From contig NC_022657.1 in NCBI RefSeq assembly GCF_000494755.1, positions 6,238,001 through 6,302,000 on the forward strand: a stretch of DNA of 64,000 bases, in the 5' to 3' direction. The stretch is from Amorphoplanes friuliensis DSM 7358. Lineage in GTDB: Bacteria > Actinomycetota > Actinomycetes > Mycobacteriales > Micromonosporaceae. Below the pieces are notes generated by a model that was given only the letters and a program-made list of their open reading frames with translations, ran no database searches and had not been told where the DNA came from. Both the position numbers and the translations under genes were made by a program. Shown here in pieces: positions 8,360 to 16,094 of this stretch; the first letter of the stretch is position 1, and each line of letters opens with the position of its first letter.

Positions 8360-8899
8360 ATGCTGAAGCGAGCGATCTGGCAGGGGCTGGTGGCCGGGCT
8401 GAGCGGGGCCGCCGTGATGACCCTCGCGGAGAAGACCGAGCAACGGTTCACCAAGCGGCCCGACTCGTACGTGCCCGCGCGCGTCCTGGCCCGTCTCAGC
8501 GGACTCCCGGAACGGCCCGGGAAGCAGCCGCCGTGGCTGAACCTCACGATGCACTTCGGCCAAGGTGCCCTGGTCGGGGTCCTGCGCAGTGTCATGGCCC
8601 AGAGTGGCCTGCGCGGCCCGTGGGCGTCCGGCATGTTCACGGTGACCCGGCTGACCACCGATCAGATCCTGGAGAACGCCACCGGTGTGGGCGCGCCGCC
8701 GCAGACCTGGCCGCGCCGCGAGCTGGCGGTCGACGTGCTGCACAAGGCGGTCTACGGCTTCGCCACGGGTGCCGTCGCCGACGCGCTCGCCGCCCGCGAC
8801 GGGCGGGGGCCGGGGCAGGTGCACGCCGACGCCCGGCCGGGGCGGCGTTCGGGTGCCGGACCGCTGCCGCGGGCGCTGGCCCGTGCCGTGCGGCGGTGA
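8360..8899 (+). CDS. Conserved hypothetical, possibly membrane-associated
   Basis: 179 residues. The start MLKRAIWQGLVAGLSGAAVM is a glycine-rich hydrophobic segment followed by a basic, Arg-rich chain. A second weaker hydrophobic patch lies at HFGQGALVGVLRSVMA and a third at AVYGFATGAVADALAA, which resembles small DUF1440-like membrane proteins. The C-terminus is basic and low in complexity. The stop overlaps the GTG of the EVE gene by 4 bp (GTGA), making it the first gene of the rightward run to 12878. No function is assigned. Confidence 0.65.
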   Translation: MLKRAIWQGLVAGLSGAAVMTLAEKTEQRFTKRPDSYVPARVLARLSGLPERPGKQPPWLNLTMHFGQGALVGVLRSVMAQSGLRGPWASGMFTVTRLTTDQILENATGVGAPPQTWPRRELAVDVLHKAVYGFATGAVADALAARDGRGPGQVHADARPGRRSGAGPLPRALARAVRR

Positions 8900-9357
8900 C
8901 CCGGCCCGACCGGCGGGTACGCCTCGACGACCTGGGCGCCTGGCTGCTCAAGGGCAACGCCGACCAGTCCGATCTGGCGGGACGTTTCGCCCGCGATCCC
9001 CGCGTCACCCGGTGGTGCCTGCAGCCGAGTTACCGCCTCGAGCTCATGCGGGCGGGTCAGCCGGTGCTGTTCTGGGCCAGTGGCAGCAGACGCCGCGATA
9101 CCGCGTACGGGATCTGGGGCCGGGGAGAGCTGGCGGGGACGCCGGAGCGGGACGGTGACGCCGGCTGGTGGGTGCCGCTCGATCTGGTCATCGCCGGGCC
9201 GGCCGACCGCCTGCCGCGGGAGGAGCTGCGAGCCGATCCCCGGCTGTCCGAGCTGGAGGTGCTGCGGCAGCCGCAGGCGGCGAACCCGTCCTTCGTGACC
9301 GTCGCGCAGTACGCCGTGATCCGTTGTTTGTCGGGCGATCCGGCGGGTAGCCGCTGA
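8896..9357 (+). CDS. EVE-domain protein (PUA-like fold)
   Basis: 153 residues from GTG 8896, overlapping the previous stop. WLLKGNADQSDLAGRF, then QPSYRLELMRAGQPVLFWASG and TAYGIWGRGEL, follow the EVE/PUA-like pattern of a strand, the substrate loop and a Trp-containing strand. EVE domains read modified bases in DNA or RNA and are often linked to restriction or RNA modification. Here the gene sits with metabolic genes, so its role is open. It has no extra effector domain. Confidence 0.75.
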   Translation: MTRPDRRVRLDDLGAWLLKGNADQSDLAGRFARDPRVTRWCLQPSYRLELMRAGQPVLFWASGSRRRDTAYGIWGRGELAGTPERDGDAGWWVPLDLVIAGPADRLPREELRADPRLSELEVLRQPQAANPSFVTVAQYAVIRCLSGDPAGSR

Positions 9358-9378
9358 CCTACTCTTGGGGAGGCAGCT

Positions 9379-10527
9379 GTGCAGGCAATGGTCTATCGCG
9401 GGCCCTACCGTGTGCGGGTCGAGGAGAAGGACCGTCCGTCGATCGAGCATCCCAACGATGCGATCGTCCGGGTGACACGGGCCGCCATCTGCGGCTCCGA
9501 CCTGCATCTTTACCACGGGATGATGCCGGACACCCGGGTCGGCATGACCTTCGGGCACGAGTTCGTGGGCGTCGTCGACGAGGTCGGGCCGTCGGTCGAG
9601 CACCTGCGGCCCGGCGACCGGGTGATGGTGCCGTTCAACATCTTCTGCGGCACCTGCTTCTACTGTGCCCGCGGCATGTACGCCAACTGCCACAACGTCA
9701 ACCCGAACGCCACCGCGGTCGGCGGCATCTACGGCTACTCGCACACCACCGGCGGTTACGACGGCGCTCAGGCGGAGTACGTCCGGGTGCCGTTCGCCGA
9801 CGTGGGCCCGAGCCTGCTGCCCGACTGGATGGACGAGGACGACGCCGTCCTGCTCACCGACGCGGTCGCCACCGGGTACTTCGGCGCCCAGCTGGGTGAC
9901 ATCACCGAGGGTGACGTGGTCGTGGTCTTCGGGGCCGGACCGGTGGGCCTGTACGCCGCGAAGTCCGCCTGGCTCATGGGCGCCGGGCGGGTGATCGTCA
10001 TCGACCACCTCGACTACCGGCTGGCCAAGGCGGCGGAGTTCGCGCACGCCGAGACCTGCAACTTCACCGAGTACGACGACATCGTCGTGCATCTGAAGAA
10101 GATCACCGGTTATCTGGGCGCCGACGTGGCCATCGACGCCGTCGGGGCCGAGGCCGACGGCAACCTGCTCCAGCACGTGACCGCGGCCAAGCTCAAACGG
10201 CAGGGCGGCTCACCCGTCGCGCTGAACTGGGCCATCGACTCGGTCCGCAAGGGCGCCACCATCTCGGTCATGGGCGCGTACGGGCCGATCTTCAGCGCCA
10301 TCAAGTTCGGCGACGCCATGAACAAGGGCCTCACGCTGCGGATGAACCAGTGCCCGGTCAAGCGCCAGTGGCCGCGGCTGTTCGAGCACGTCAAGGCCGG
10401 ATACCTCAAGCCCAGCGAGATCATCACGCACCGGATTCCGCTCGAACACATTGCCGAGGGTTACCACATCTTCTCGGCCAAGCTCGACGACTGCATCAAG
10501 CCGATCATCGTCCCGAACGCGGCGTGA
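9379..10527 (+). CDS. Zinc-dependent alcohol/formaldehyde dehydrogenase (MDR)
   Basis: 382 residues from GTG 9379, with GGGGAGG 5 nt upstream. Medium-chain dehydrogenase: catalytic Zn site in CGSDLHLYHG and GHEFVG, a Cys-rich structural Zn loop (FCGTCFYCARGMYANC), and a Rossmann motif VFGAGPVGLYAAKSA near residue 195. It most resembles the FdhA-like, glutathione-independent formaldehyde dehydrogenase and threonine dehydrogenase-like branch, which oxidises alcohols or aldehydes with NAD+. It lies 21 bp after the EVE gene and 10 bp before the next gene, so it is in an operon. Confidence 0.9.
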   Translation: MQAMVYRGPYRVRVEEKDRPSIEHPNDAIVRVTRAAICGSDLHLYHGMMPDTRVGMTFGHEFVGVVDEVGPSVEHLRPGDRVMVPFNIFCGTCFYCARGMYANCHNVNPNATAVGGIYGYSHTTGGYDGAQAEYVRVPFADVGPSLLPDWMDEDDAVLLTDAVATGYFGAQLGDITEGDVVVVFGAGPVGLYAAKSAWLMGAGRVIVIDHLDYRLAKAAEFAHAETCNFTEYDDIVVHLKKITGYLGADVAIDAVGAEADGNLLQHVTAAKLKRQGGSPVALNWAIDSVRKGATISVMGAYGPIFSAIKFGDAMNKGLTLRMNQCPVKRQWPRLFEHVKAGYLKPSEIITHRIPLEHIAEGYHIFSAKLDDCIKPIIVPNAA

Positions 10528-10537
10528 GGGGAAGATC

Positions 10538-11131
10538 ATGACCTACACCCCGGAGAAGCCGGCACTCCCGCGCTCGATCGAGGAGCTGCGCGCCACCATC
10601 CCCGGCTGGGGCGCCGACCTGGACCCGAAGTTCCGGCCGGCCGTGCCGCAGGAGCGTCTCGACCCCGATCTGAGCGGCGCCCACTGGGAGTTCCCCGAGC
10701 GGCAGCCGGAGAAGTGGCCCCGGGAACGCTCGATCGAACACCAGTTCCTCACCCCCGTCTTCGGTACGGCGTGCCCGCCGCGTGGCGCCTCGGGCAAGAT
10801 CCGCCGGTACGCGTACGCGAAGTACAGCGAGGCCCGCGCCGCCCACTGGTTGCTGCTGATCGCCGCCGACCGGGTGGACACGGTGGAGAGCACGCTGCGC
10901 TCGTTCGTGAGCCGCCGACCCGACAACCCGCTCACCGAGACCGGCATCCGCACCGAGTTCACCCGCGGCGGCCTTTCCTCGCGCGTCGGGCGCAAGCGTG
11001 CCGACGTGGTGCACCACCCGCTCGACCCGGTCATCGTGGCAGCGCCGTGGGTGCTGGGTGCCGCGGTCACCTACGCGGCGATCCGCCGGCTGACCCGCGG
11101 ACGACGCGGCGAGCAGACAACCGATCGATGA
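10538..11131 (+). CDS. Conserved hypothetical downstream of alcohol dehydrogenase
   Basis: 197 residues; ATG 10538 with GAGGGGA upstream. The soluble N-terminal half is rich in Pro and charged residues (EELRATIPGWGADLDPKFRP); a later part has the pattern YAYAKYSEARAAHWLLLIAADRVD. A single hydrophobic helix near the C-terminus (PVIVAAPWVLGAAVTYAAI) is followed by a basic tail, suggesting a tail-anchored membrane protein. It is commonly placed after FdhA-like dehydrogenases (impression from family context). The function is unknown. ATGA overlaps the following frame's first possible start. Confidence 0.7.
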   Translation: MTYTPEKPALPRSIEELRATIPGWGADLDPKFRPAVPQERLDPDLSGAHWEFPERQPEKWPRERSIEHQFLTPVFGTACPPRGASGKIRRYAYAKYSEARAAHWLLLIAADRVDTVESTLRSFVSRRPDNPLTETGIRTEFTRGGLSSRVGRKRADVVHHPLDPVIVAAPWVLGAAVTYAAIRRLTRGRRGEQTTDR

Positions 11132-11142
11132 GAAAGGCGGCG

Positions 11143-11376
11143 ATGATGACCACCGAACGAGCACCGTCCGACGAACCCGACGGCACCCCCGCGTACGCCG
11201 CGTCGCTGCACGCACCCGGCGACTCGGTCCGGCCGGCGCACCCGCCCGAGCCGACCGACGACGACATCGCACCGGATGCGGCACCGGCGGGCGACGACCC
11301 CGTCGGTGGCTCACCCGGAGCCGGCTACGACACCGAGGCCGTGTCCGGAGACACGGAGATCTATCGCCCTGACTGA
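11143..11376 (+). CDS. Small acidic disordered protein
   Basis: 77 residues, rich in Asp, Glu, Pro, Gly and Ala with no hydrophobic core (APSDEPDGTPAYAASLHAPG). ATG 11143 follows AGAAAGG at about 5 nt; ATG 11128, overlapping the previous stop, is an alternative. It probably rides in the dehydrogenase operon. No function can be proposed. Confidence 0.5.
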   Translation: MMTTERAPSDEPDGTPAYAASLHAPGDSVRPAHPPEPTDDDIAPDAAPAGDDPVGGSPGAGYDTEAVSGDTEIYRPD

Positions 11377-11462
11377 CCTGACCGCTCCGGCCTGCGGTGT
11401 AGCGCAGACGATCTCGGGTACCTCCCGGCCACAGGCAGTCCACGCCGTCCGGGAGGTCCCCC

Positions 11463-12878
11463 TTGAGCCAGGCCCAGCAGGACGAGTCAGGAACACAACC
11501 GCAGAACGACCGTCTCACCGGATCGATCGTCGTGGTCGCTCTCGTCTCGGCCATCTCGGGCCTGCTCTACGGGTACGACACAGGCATCATCTCCGGCGCG
11601 CTGCTGCAGATCGGCGACGACTTCAAGATCGGGCACGTGTGGGAGCAGGTGATCGCCGCGTCCATCCTGGTCGGCGCGGTCATCGGCGCGCTGACCTGCA
11701 GCAGGCTGGCCGAACGCCGGGGACGGCACGGCACCCTGCTGCTCATCGGCATCATCTTCGTCGTCGGCGCGGTGGCGGCGTCGATCTCGCCGGACCCGAT
11801 CACCCTGTCGCTGAGCCGTCTGGTGCTGGGCTTCGCGGTCGGCGGTGCGACGCAGACCGCCCCGGTCTACGTCGCCGAGCTGGCGCCGACCGCCCACCGC
11901 GGACGCCTGGTGCTGTTCTTCCAGATCGCGATCGGTGTCGGCATCGTCATCGCGACCATCGTCGGCGCGACCGAGGTCATCGACTGGCGGGTCTCGATCG
12001 GGCTGGCCGCCGTGCCGGCCGCGATCATGTTCGCCCTGATGCTGCGGCTGCCGGAGAGCCCGCGCTGGCTCGCCCGCGAGGGCCACGAGGACCGCGCCCG
12101 CGAGGCGCTCGCCCGGGTGCGGCACGCGGGCAGCGACCTGACCGCGGAGTTCCGGGAGATCCAGGAGAACGTCCGGGACGAGAAGCGGGCCGACACCCGC
12201 GGGTGGGCCGGGCTCAAGGCGGCCTGGGTGCGCCCGGCGCTGGTCGTCGGCTGCGGCCTCGCGATCTTCACCCAGCTGTCCGGCATCGAGATGATCGTCT
12301 ACTACTCCCCCACGATCCTGACCGACAACGGCTTCTCGGACTCGACCGCGCTGCGGGTGTCCGTCGCCCTGGGCCTGACCTACCTGATCGCCCAGCTCAT
12401 CGGGCTGTCCATCATCGACCGTGTCGGCCGGCGCCGCCTGACCCTGGTGACCCTCCCGTTCGCCGCGCTGGCGCTGTTCGTGCTGGGCTGGTTCTTCGTC
12501 TCGGGCAACGACGGCAAGTCGATGGTGCCGTGGATCATCGCCACGCTCATCACCTTCATGGCGCTCACGGCCGGCGGGATCCAGCTGATGGGCTGGCTGA
12601 CCGGTTCGGAGATCTACCCGCTGGCCACCCGGGCCGCCGGCGCCGCGGCCCAGTCCGCGTCGCTGTGGGGCACCAACGTCCTCATCACGTTGTCGCTGCT
12701 GAGCATCATGCGGCTGATCGGCACCGGTCAGACCTTCTGGCTGTACGCGGTGTTCAACCTGATCGCGTTCGTGTTCCTGTACCGCAAGATGCCGGAGCTG
12801 ACCGGCCGCAGCCTGGAGCAGATCGAGGACCACCTGGCCCGGAAGAAGTTCACACCCGCGGACTTCGCCTCCCGCTGA
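11463..12878 (+). CDS. Sugar porter of the major facilitator superfamily
   Basis: 471 residues from TTG 11463, with GGGAGG 6 nt upstream. Twelve membrane helices carry the sugar-porter signatures: GYDTGIISGALL in helix 1, PESPRWLAREG after helix 6, GRRRLTL between helices 8 and 9, and the helix-4 pattern LVLGFAVGGATQTAPVYVAE. These proteins move hexoses or pentoses, often with H+. It is the last gene of the rightward run after an 86-bp gap. Its 3' end overlaps the convergent acyltransferase gene by 29 bp. Confidence 0.92.
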   Translation: MSQAQQDESGTQPQNDRLTGSIVVVALVSAISGLLYGYDTGIISGALLQIGDDFKIGHVWEQVIAASILVGAVIGALTCSRLAERRGRHGTLLLIGIIFVVGAVAASISPDPITLSLSRLVLGFAVGGATQTAPVYVAELAPTAHRGRLVLFFQIAIGVGIVIATIVGATEVIDWRVSIGLAAVPAAIMFALMLRLPESPRWLAREGHEDRAREALARVRHAGSDLTAEFREIQENVRDEKRADTRGWAGLKAAWVRPALVVGCGLAIFTQLSGIEMIVYYSPTILTDNGFSDSTALRVSVALGLTYLIAQLIGLSIIDRVGRRRLTLVTLPFAALALFVLGWFFVSGNDGKSMVPWIIATLITFMALTAGGIQLMGWLTGSEIYPLATRAAGAAAQSASLWGTNVLITLSLLSIMRLIGTGQTFWLYAVFNLIAFVFLYRKMPELTGRSLEQIEDHLARKKFTPADFASR

Positions 12879-13947
12879 TCCACCGTCGCACCAGCGGAGC
12901 CAGGGGCCGTTCGACCAGGCGGTGCACCAGCCAGGCGGCTGCCAGCAGAACGGCCACGGCTGCGCTGATCAGCACCCAGGCGGGTAGCGCGGTGTGGGTG
13001 TGGGCGGTGCGGATCAGGCTGTACCCGATCCGCTGGTGCAGCAGGTAGAACGGGTAGGTCAGCGCACCGGCGGTGCCCAGCCACCGCCAGCTCAGCCGGT
13101 CGGTCGCCCCCAGAGCGATCGCGAGAAGTACGCCGTACGCGAGGGTGAGCAGGACCATCGCCGGCCGGGCGGGGACCTCGAAGCCGGGCCGGAGCTCGAG
13201 GGCCCGGATCTGGACGTGGTGCAGGCTGACCAGCCAGCACCCGGCCAGCAGCGCCCACAGCCACCGGTCGGACGGCGAGCGGCGCAGCAGGAACATCGTC
13301 ATCCCGGCGATGAAGTACGGCGCGAACTCCGGGATGACAACCTGCTGCAAGGCCGCACCGGGGAACGCGGGCAGGACCACCGCAGCGATCAGCCAGCCGG
13401 TGCCGAACAGCCGTAGCCGCCGGTCGGTCAGCCCGGCGCCGACGAGGCACGCCATGATCAGGTAGAAGCGCAGTTCCGCCCAGAGGGTCCAGTACACGGT
13501 GTCGACCAGCGGAACGTTCAGCGGTTCGGCCAGCATCGTCAGGTTCACCGCAACCCCGCCCACCGACGGTACGCCCGAGACAGGCACCCCGGTGGTCACC
13601 GGAAGCACCGCCACCACGACGGCCGTGATCAGCACCGCCGCCCAGAACGCGGGGTACAGCCGGGCCGCCCGGGAAGCCACGAAGCTGCGGACGTTCCGGC
13701 CCCAGGCGCTCATGCAGATGACAAATCCGCTGATCAGGAAGAAGACCTCGACCCCGAGGAAGCCGTAGATCAGCACCGGGGCACCGTGCGGCAGGAAGTG
13801 CGCGGGCAGCCGGACGCCGTCCAGCCGCCACGAGCAGGCGAAGTGGTAACCGGCCACCGCCAGCGCGCAGATCAGTCGCAGGCCATCGAGGGCAAAAAGC
13901 CGGGGCTGCCGCCGGTCGGCGCTGGTTGCTGCCAGGAGGGGATGCAC
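12850..13947 (-). CDS. Membrane acyltransferase, acyltransferase_3 (OafA-like) family
   Basis: 365 residues with about ten membrane helices. The family opening FALDGLRLICALAVAGYHF includes the expected His, followed by FLGVEVFFLISGFVI and SFVASRAARLYPAFW with the R-x-R/YP pattern. Such proteins acetylate or acylate sugars of cell-surface polymers or antibiotics from the cytoplasmic side. GTG 13947 is the upstream start; no good RBS is seen, so the first residues are uncertain. About 60 bp upstream lies a GGTACC-containing box also found before the two-component operon, suggesting joint control. Confidence 0.88.
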   Translation of the reverse strand: MHPLLAATSADRRQPRLFALDGLRLICALAVAGYHFACSWRLDGVRLPAHFLPHGAPVLIYGFLGVEVFFLISGFVICMSAWGRNVRSFVASRAARLYPAFWAAVLITAVVVAVLPVTTGVPVSGVPSVGGVAVNLTMLAEPLNVPLVDTVYWTLWAELRFYLIMACLVGAGLTDRRLRLFGTGWLIAAVVLPAFPGAALQQVVIPEFAPYFIAGMTMFLLRRSPSDRWLWALLAGCWLVSLHHVQIRALELRPGFEVPARPAMVLLTLAYGVLLAIALGATDRLSWRWLGTAGALTYPFYLLHQRIGYSLIRTAHTHTALPAWVLISAAVAVLLAAAWLVHRLVERPLAPLVRRWISGRRSPRV

Positions 13948-14003
13948 GTGACAAAAGATCGTCGACGGGCCGGCCTGCCCACATCGTGCTGAGGTGCCGC
14001 GGC

Positions 14004-14020
14004 GGTGTCCTCAGGTACCG
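14004..14020. promoter_or_regulatory. GGTACC box upstream of acyltransferase
   Basis: GGTGTCCTCAGGTACCG, nearly identical to the stretch at 15896-15912 upstream of the two-component operon (one A/G difference). It overlaps the stop codon of the response regulator and lies about 57 bp before the acyltransferase start, a suitable place for an activator or repressor site. Confidence 0.5.
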
Positions 14021-14673
14021 CCGAAGAGCAAGCCGTGCTCGTGCGCAAAAACGACGATCTGCACCCGGTCCCGCAGGGCCAGCTTGCGCAGGATCGCCCC
14101 GACGTGCGTCTTCACGGTCGATTCACTGGCGAAGATCTCCGCCGCGATCTCCGTGTTGGACAGGCCCCGGGCCACCGCCCGGAAGACGCTGCGTTCCTTG
14201 CCGGTCAGCGCCAGGTACGCGTCCGGCACCGGACGGCGTTCCGGGAACTGTGTCAGCAGCAGCGCCGACAGATCGGCCGGGGCGAGCACCGCGTTGCCGG
14301 CATGGACCCCGCGGACGGCGTCGGTCAGTTGTGCGGGAGTGGTGTCCTTCAGCAGGAAACCGCTGGCGCCGTACCGGATCGCGGTGGCGGCCCGGTCGTC
14401 GAGGTTGAAGGTGGTGAGCACCAGGACGCGGACCGGGCGCGGCCGTGCGGTGGCGTAGATCTGCCGGGTGGCCACGACCCCGTCGGTCCCGGGCATCCGC
14501 AGATCCATCAGGACGACGTCGGGGTGCAGCTCGTCGACCTGGCGGACAGCGTCCGCACCGTCACCGGCCTCACCGACCACCCGGATGCCCGGCTGGGCGT
14601 CGAGGATGACCGCAACACCGGCGCGGAACAGCTCCTGGTCGTCGACGACCAGCACCGTGATGTCGTCACTCAC
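14011..14673 (-). CDS. LuxR-type response regulator
   Basis: 220 residues. The receiver (about 5-120) has VVDDQ, VVLMDLRMPG with the phospho-Asp and FLLKDTTPAQ with the Lys. The NarL-type HTH (about 155-212) reads RAVARGLSNTEIAAEIFAS and STVKTHVGAILRKL. It should be phosphorylated by the kinase at 14670-15839, whose stop it overlaps by 4 bp. The probable targets are its own operon and the acyltransferase gene, through the GGTACC boxes (inference). Confidence 0.93.
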   Translation of the reverse strand: MSDDITVLVVDDQELFRAGVAVILDAQPGIRVVGEAGDGADAVRQVDELHPDVVLMDLRMPGTDGVVATRQIYATARPRPVRVLVLTTFNLDDRAATAIRYGASGFLLKDTTPAQLTDAVRGVHAGNAVLAPADLSALLLTQFPERRPVPDAYLALTGKERSVFRAVARGLSNTEIAAEIFASESTVKTHVGAILRKLALRDRVQIVVFAHEHGLLFGGT

Positions 14674-15839
14674 GGCAACGGCATCCTCGCGGTGGCGACG
14701 TAGACGTCAGCGTCGGCGCGAGCCGACAGGCTGCCGCCGACCGCGGTGAGCCGCTCCCGCATGCCCTCGACACCCGAGCCGGCGGACTCCGCCCGATCCT
14801 GCGCGCCGGGGTCGACGGCGTTGCGGACCTCGACCTCGACGGCGCCGGGCAGCCAGGCCCGCCGGACGATCAGCGCCCCGCCGCGCCGGCCGTGCCGGAT
14901 GGCGTTGGTCAGCATCTCCTGCAGCACGCGGTAGCCGGTGATCTGCTGCTCCTCGCTCAGCGGCCGCGGCAGACCCTCCTGCCGGAAGACCACCTCCTGG
15001 CCGCGCTCGCGCAGGTTGTCGATCAGTTTGTCCAGGTCGTCGGTGGAGTCCTGCGTGGCGGTCAGCACCCCGCGGACGTCCCGCAGCGAGGTCCGCGCCG
15101 AGGAGGCGATCGTGGCCAGCGCCGACTTGAGGGCGGCCGGATCGTCGTCGGGGAGGTACTGCCCGGACTCGGCCTGCGCCAGGATGACAGCCAGCGAGTG
15201 GCCGACAACATCGTGCACGTCGCGGGCGAGGCGGGCCTGGGCGTCACGGAGCCGCGCGGTCTCCTCGGCGCGCACGCGGTCCCGGGACGCCACGCCCAGG
15301 TCGATGCGGGCCCGGTCGGAGATCCGCAGGGTGAGCCCGGCCAGCCACGGGGTGCCGAGCACCGCCGCGAACACCAGGACCAGCCCGATCCGCCAGCCGA
15401 CACCGAGCTGGTCGACGGCCTGCGAGGCCAGGTCCCACGAGGAGTACGAGAAGTTGACCCACACCGCCTGCATCGCGACCAGGACCACCGCGATCACCGA
15501 CCCCGCGGCGATCGACAGCGCGCTCAGCCAGACGACCACCGTGCCACCCCAGCGGGCCAGGCCGAACGCAACGCCGGCGAACGCCGCCTGGGTGACCACG
15601 AACGGCGTACCGGTGGCGGTCTGGACAATCGGGACGATCCATACCAGGGCCAGCGAGGCCCAGGGCAGGCGGCGGACCAGGACGACGGCCAGCCCCGTGC
15701 CGAGGACGGCCAGGGTGATCGACGGGCCCTTGTCGAAGCTCTGCAGAAACTGCTGGGTGGCGTACTCGACGATGCCGGACAACAGCACGGCGAGCCCGGC
15801 CACCGCACACCACCAGGTCTCCCGGCTGGGCAGGGTCAT
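14670..15839 (-). CDS. Sensor histidine kinase, HisKA_3 type
   Basis: 389 residues. About six membrane helices (residues 10-170) with no large outside loop, a short coiled linker, then the dimerisation helix RLARDVHDVVGHSLAVILAQ with phospho-His 209, and a C-terminal GHKL ATPase (QEMLTNAIRHGR, GSGVEGMRERL). This is the DesK/LiaS-like intramembrane-sensing layout, often used to sense membrane stress or antibiotics. It is the promoter-proximal gene of a two-gene operon. Confidence 0.93.
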   Translation of the reverse strand: MTLPSRETWWCAVAGLAVLLSGIVEYATQQFLQSFDKGPSITLAVLGTGLAVVLVRRLPWASLALVWIVPIVQTATGTPFVVTQAAFAGVAFGLARWGGTVVVWLSALSIAAGSVIAVVLVAMQAVWVNFSYSSWDLASQAVDQLGVGWRIGLVLVFAAVLGTPWLAGLTLRISDRARIDLGVASRDRVRAEETARLRDAQARLARDVHDVVGHSLAVILAQAESGQYLPDDDPAALKSALATIASSARTSLRDVRGVLTATQDSTDDLDKLIDNLRERGQEVVFRQEGLPRPLSEEQQITGYRVLQEMLTNAIRHGRRGGALIVRRAWLPGAVEVEVRNAVDPGAQDRAESAGSGVEGMRERLTAVGGSLSARADADVYVATARMPLP

Positions 15840-15879
15840 AGCAGGTAATGATCGCGGGAAGTGTCAACAGCGGCATCAT

Positions 15880-15912
15880 CCTCAGGTACCGGTGAGGTGT
15901 CCTCGGGTACCG
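15880..15912. promoter_or_regulatory. Paired GGTACC boxes upstream of two-component operon
   Basis: Two copies of CCTC(A/G)GGTACCG start at 15880 and 15901, 21 bp apart, i.e. two helical turns on the same face. The first is also a loose palindrome, CCTCA to TGAGG. They lie 41-73 bp before ATG 15839 in the 255-bp divergent gap to the protein kinase. They look like binding sites for the NarL-type regulator of this operon. Confidence 0.55.
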
Positions 15913-16094
15913 GGATCCGCGGTGATCAAAAAGTGATGTCTCAATGAAGCACATAGCGGGTAAACGGCTCGGGAACGTACCTCGCCCACCTGGTCGAACG
16001 GCAGTATGAACTGCGACACTCAACGCAGGATCAGCGCCGTCGAAGATCCAGACTGTGGGTGGCGGGTCCGCGCGACGACTGGGAGGGATCAGAA

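Noticed and set aside
12728..13984. Long frame overlapping the acyltransferase on the same strand
   Set aside because: Shifted-frame shadow: low-complexity sequence, while the chosen frame has the acyltransferase motifs and membrane helices.
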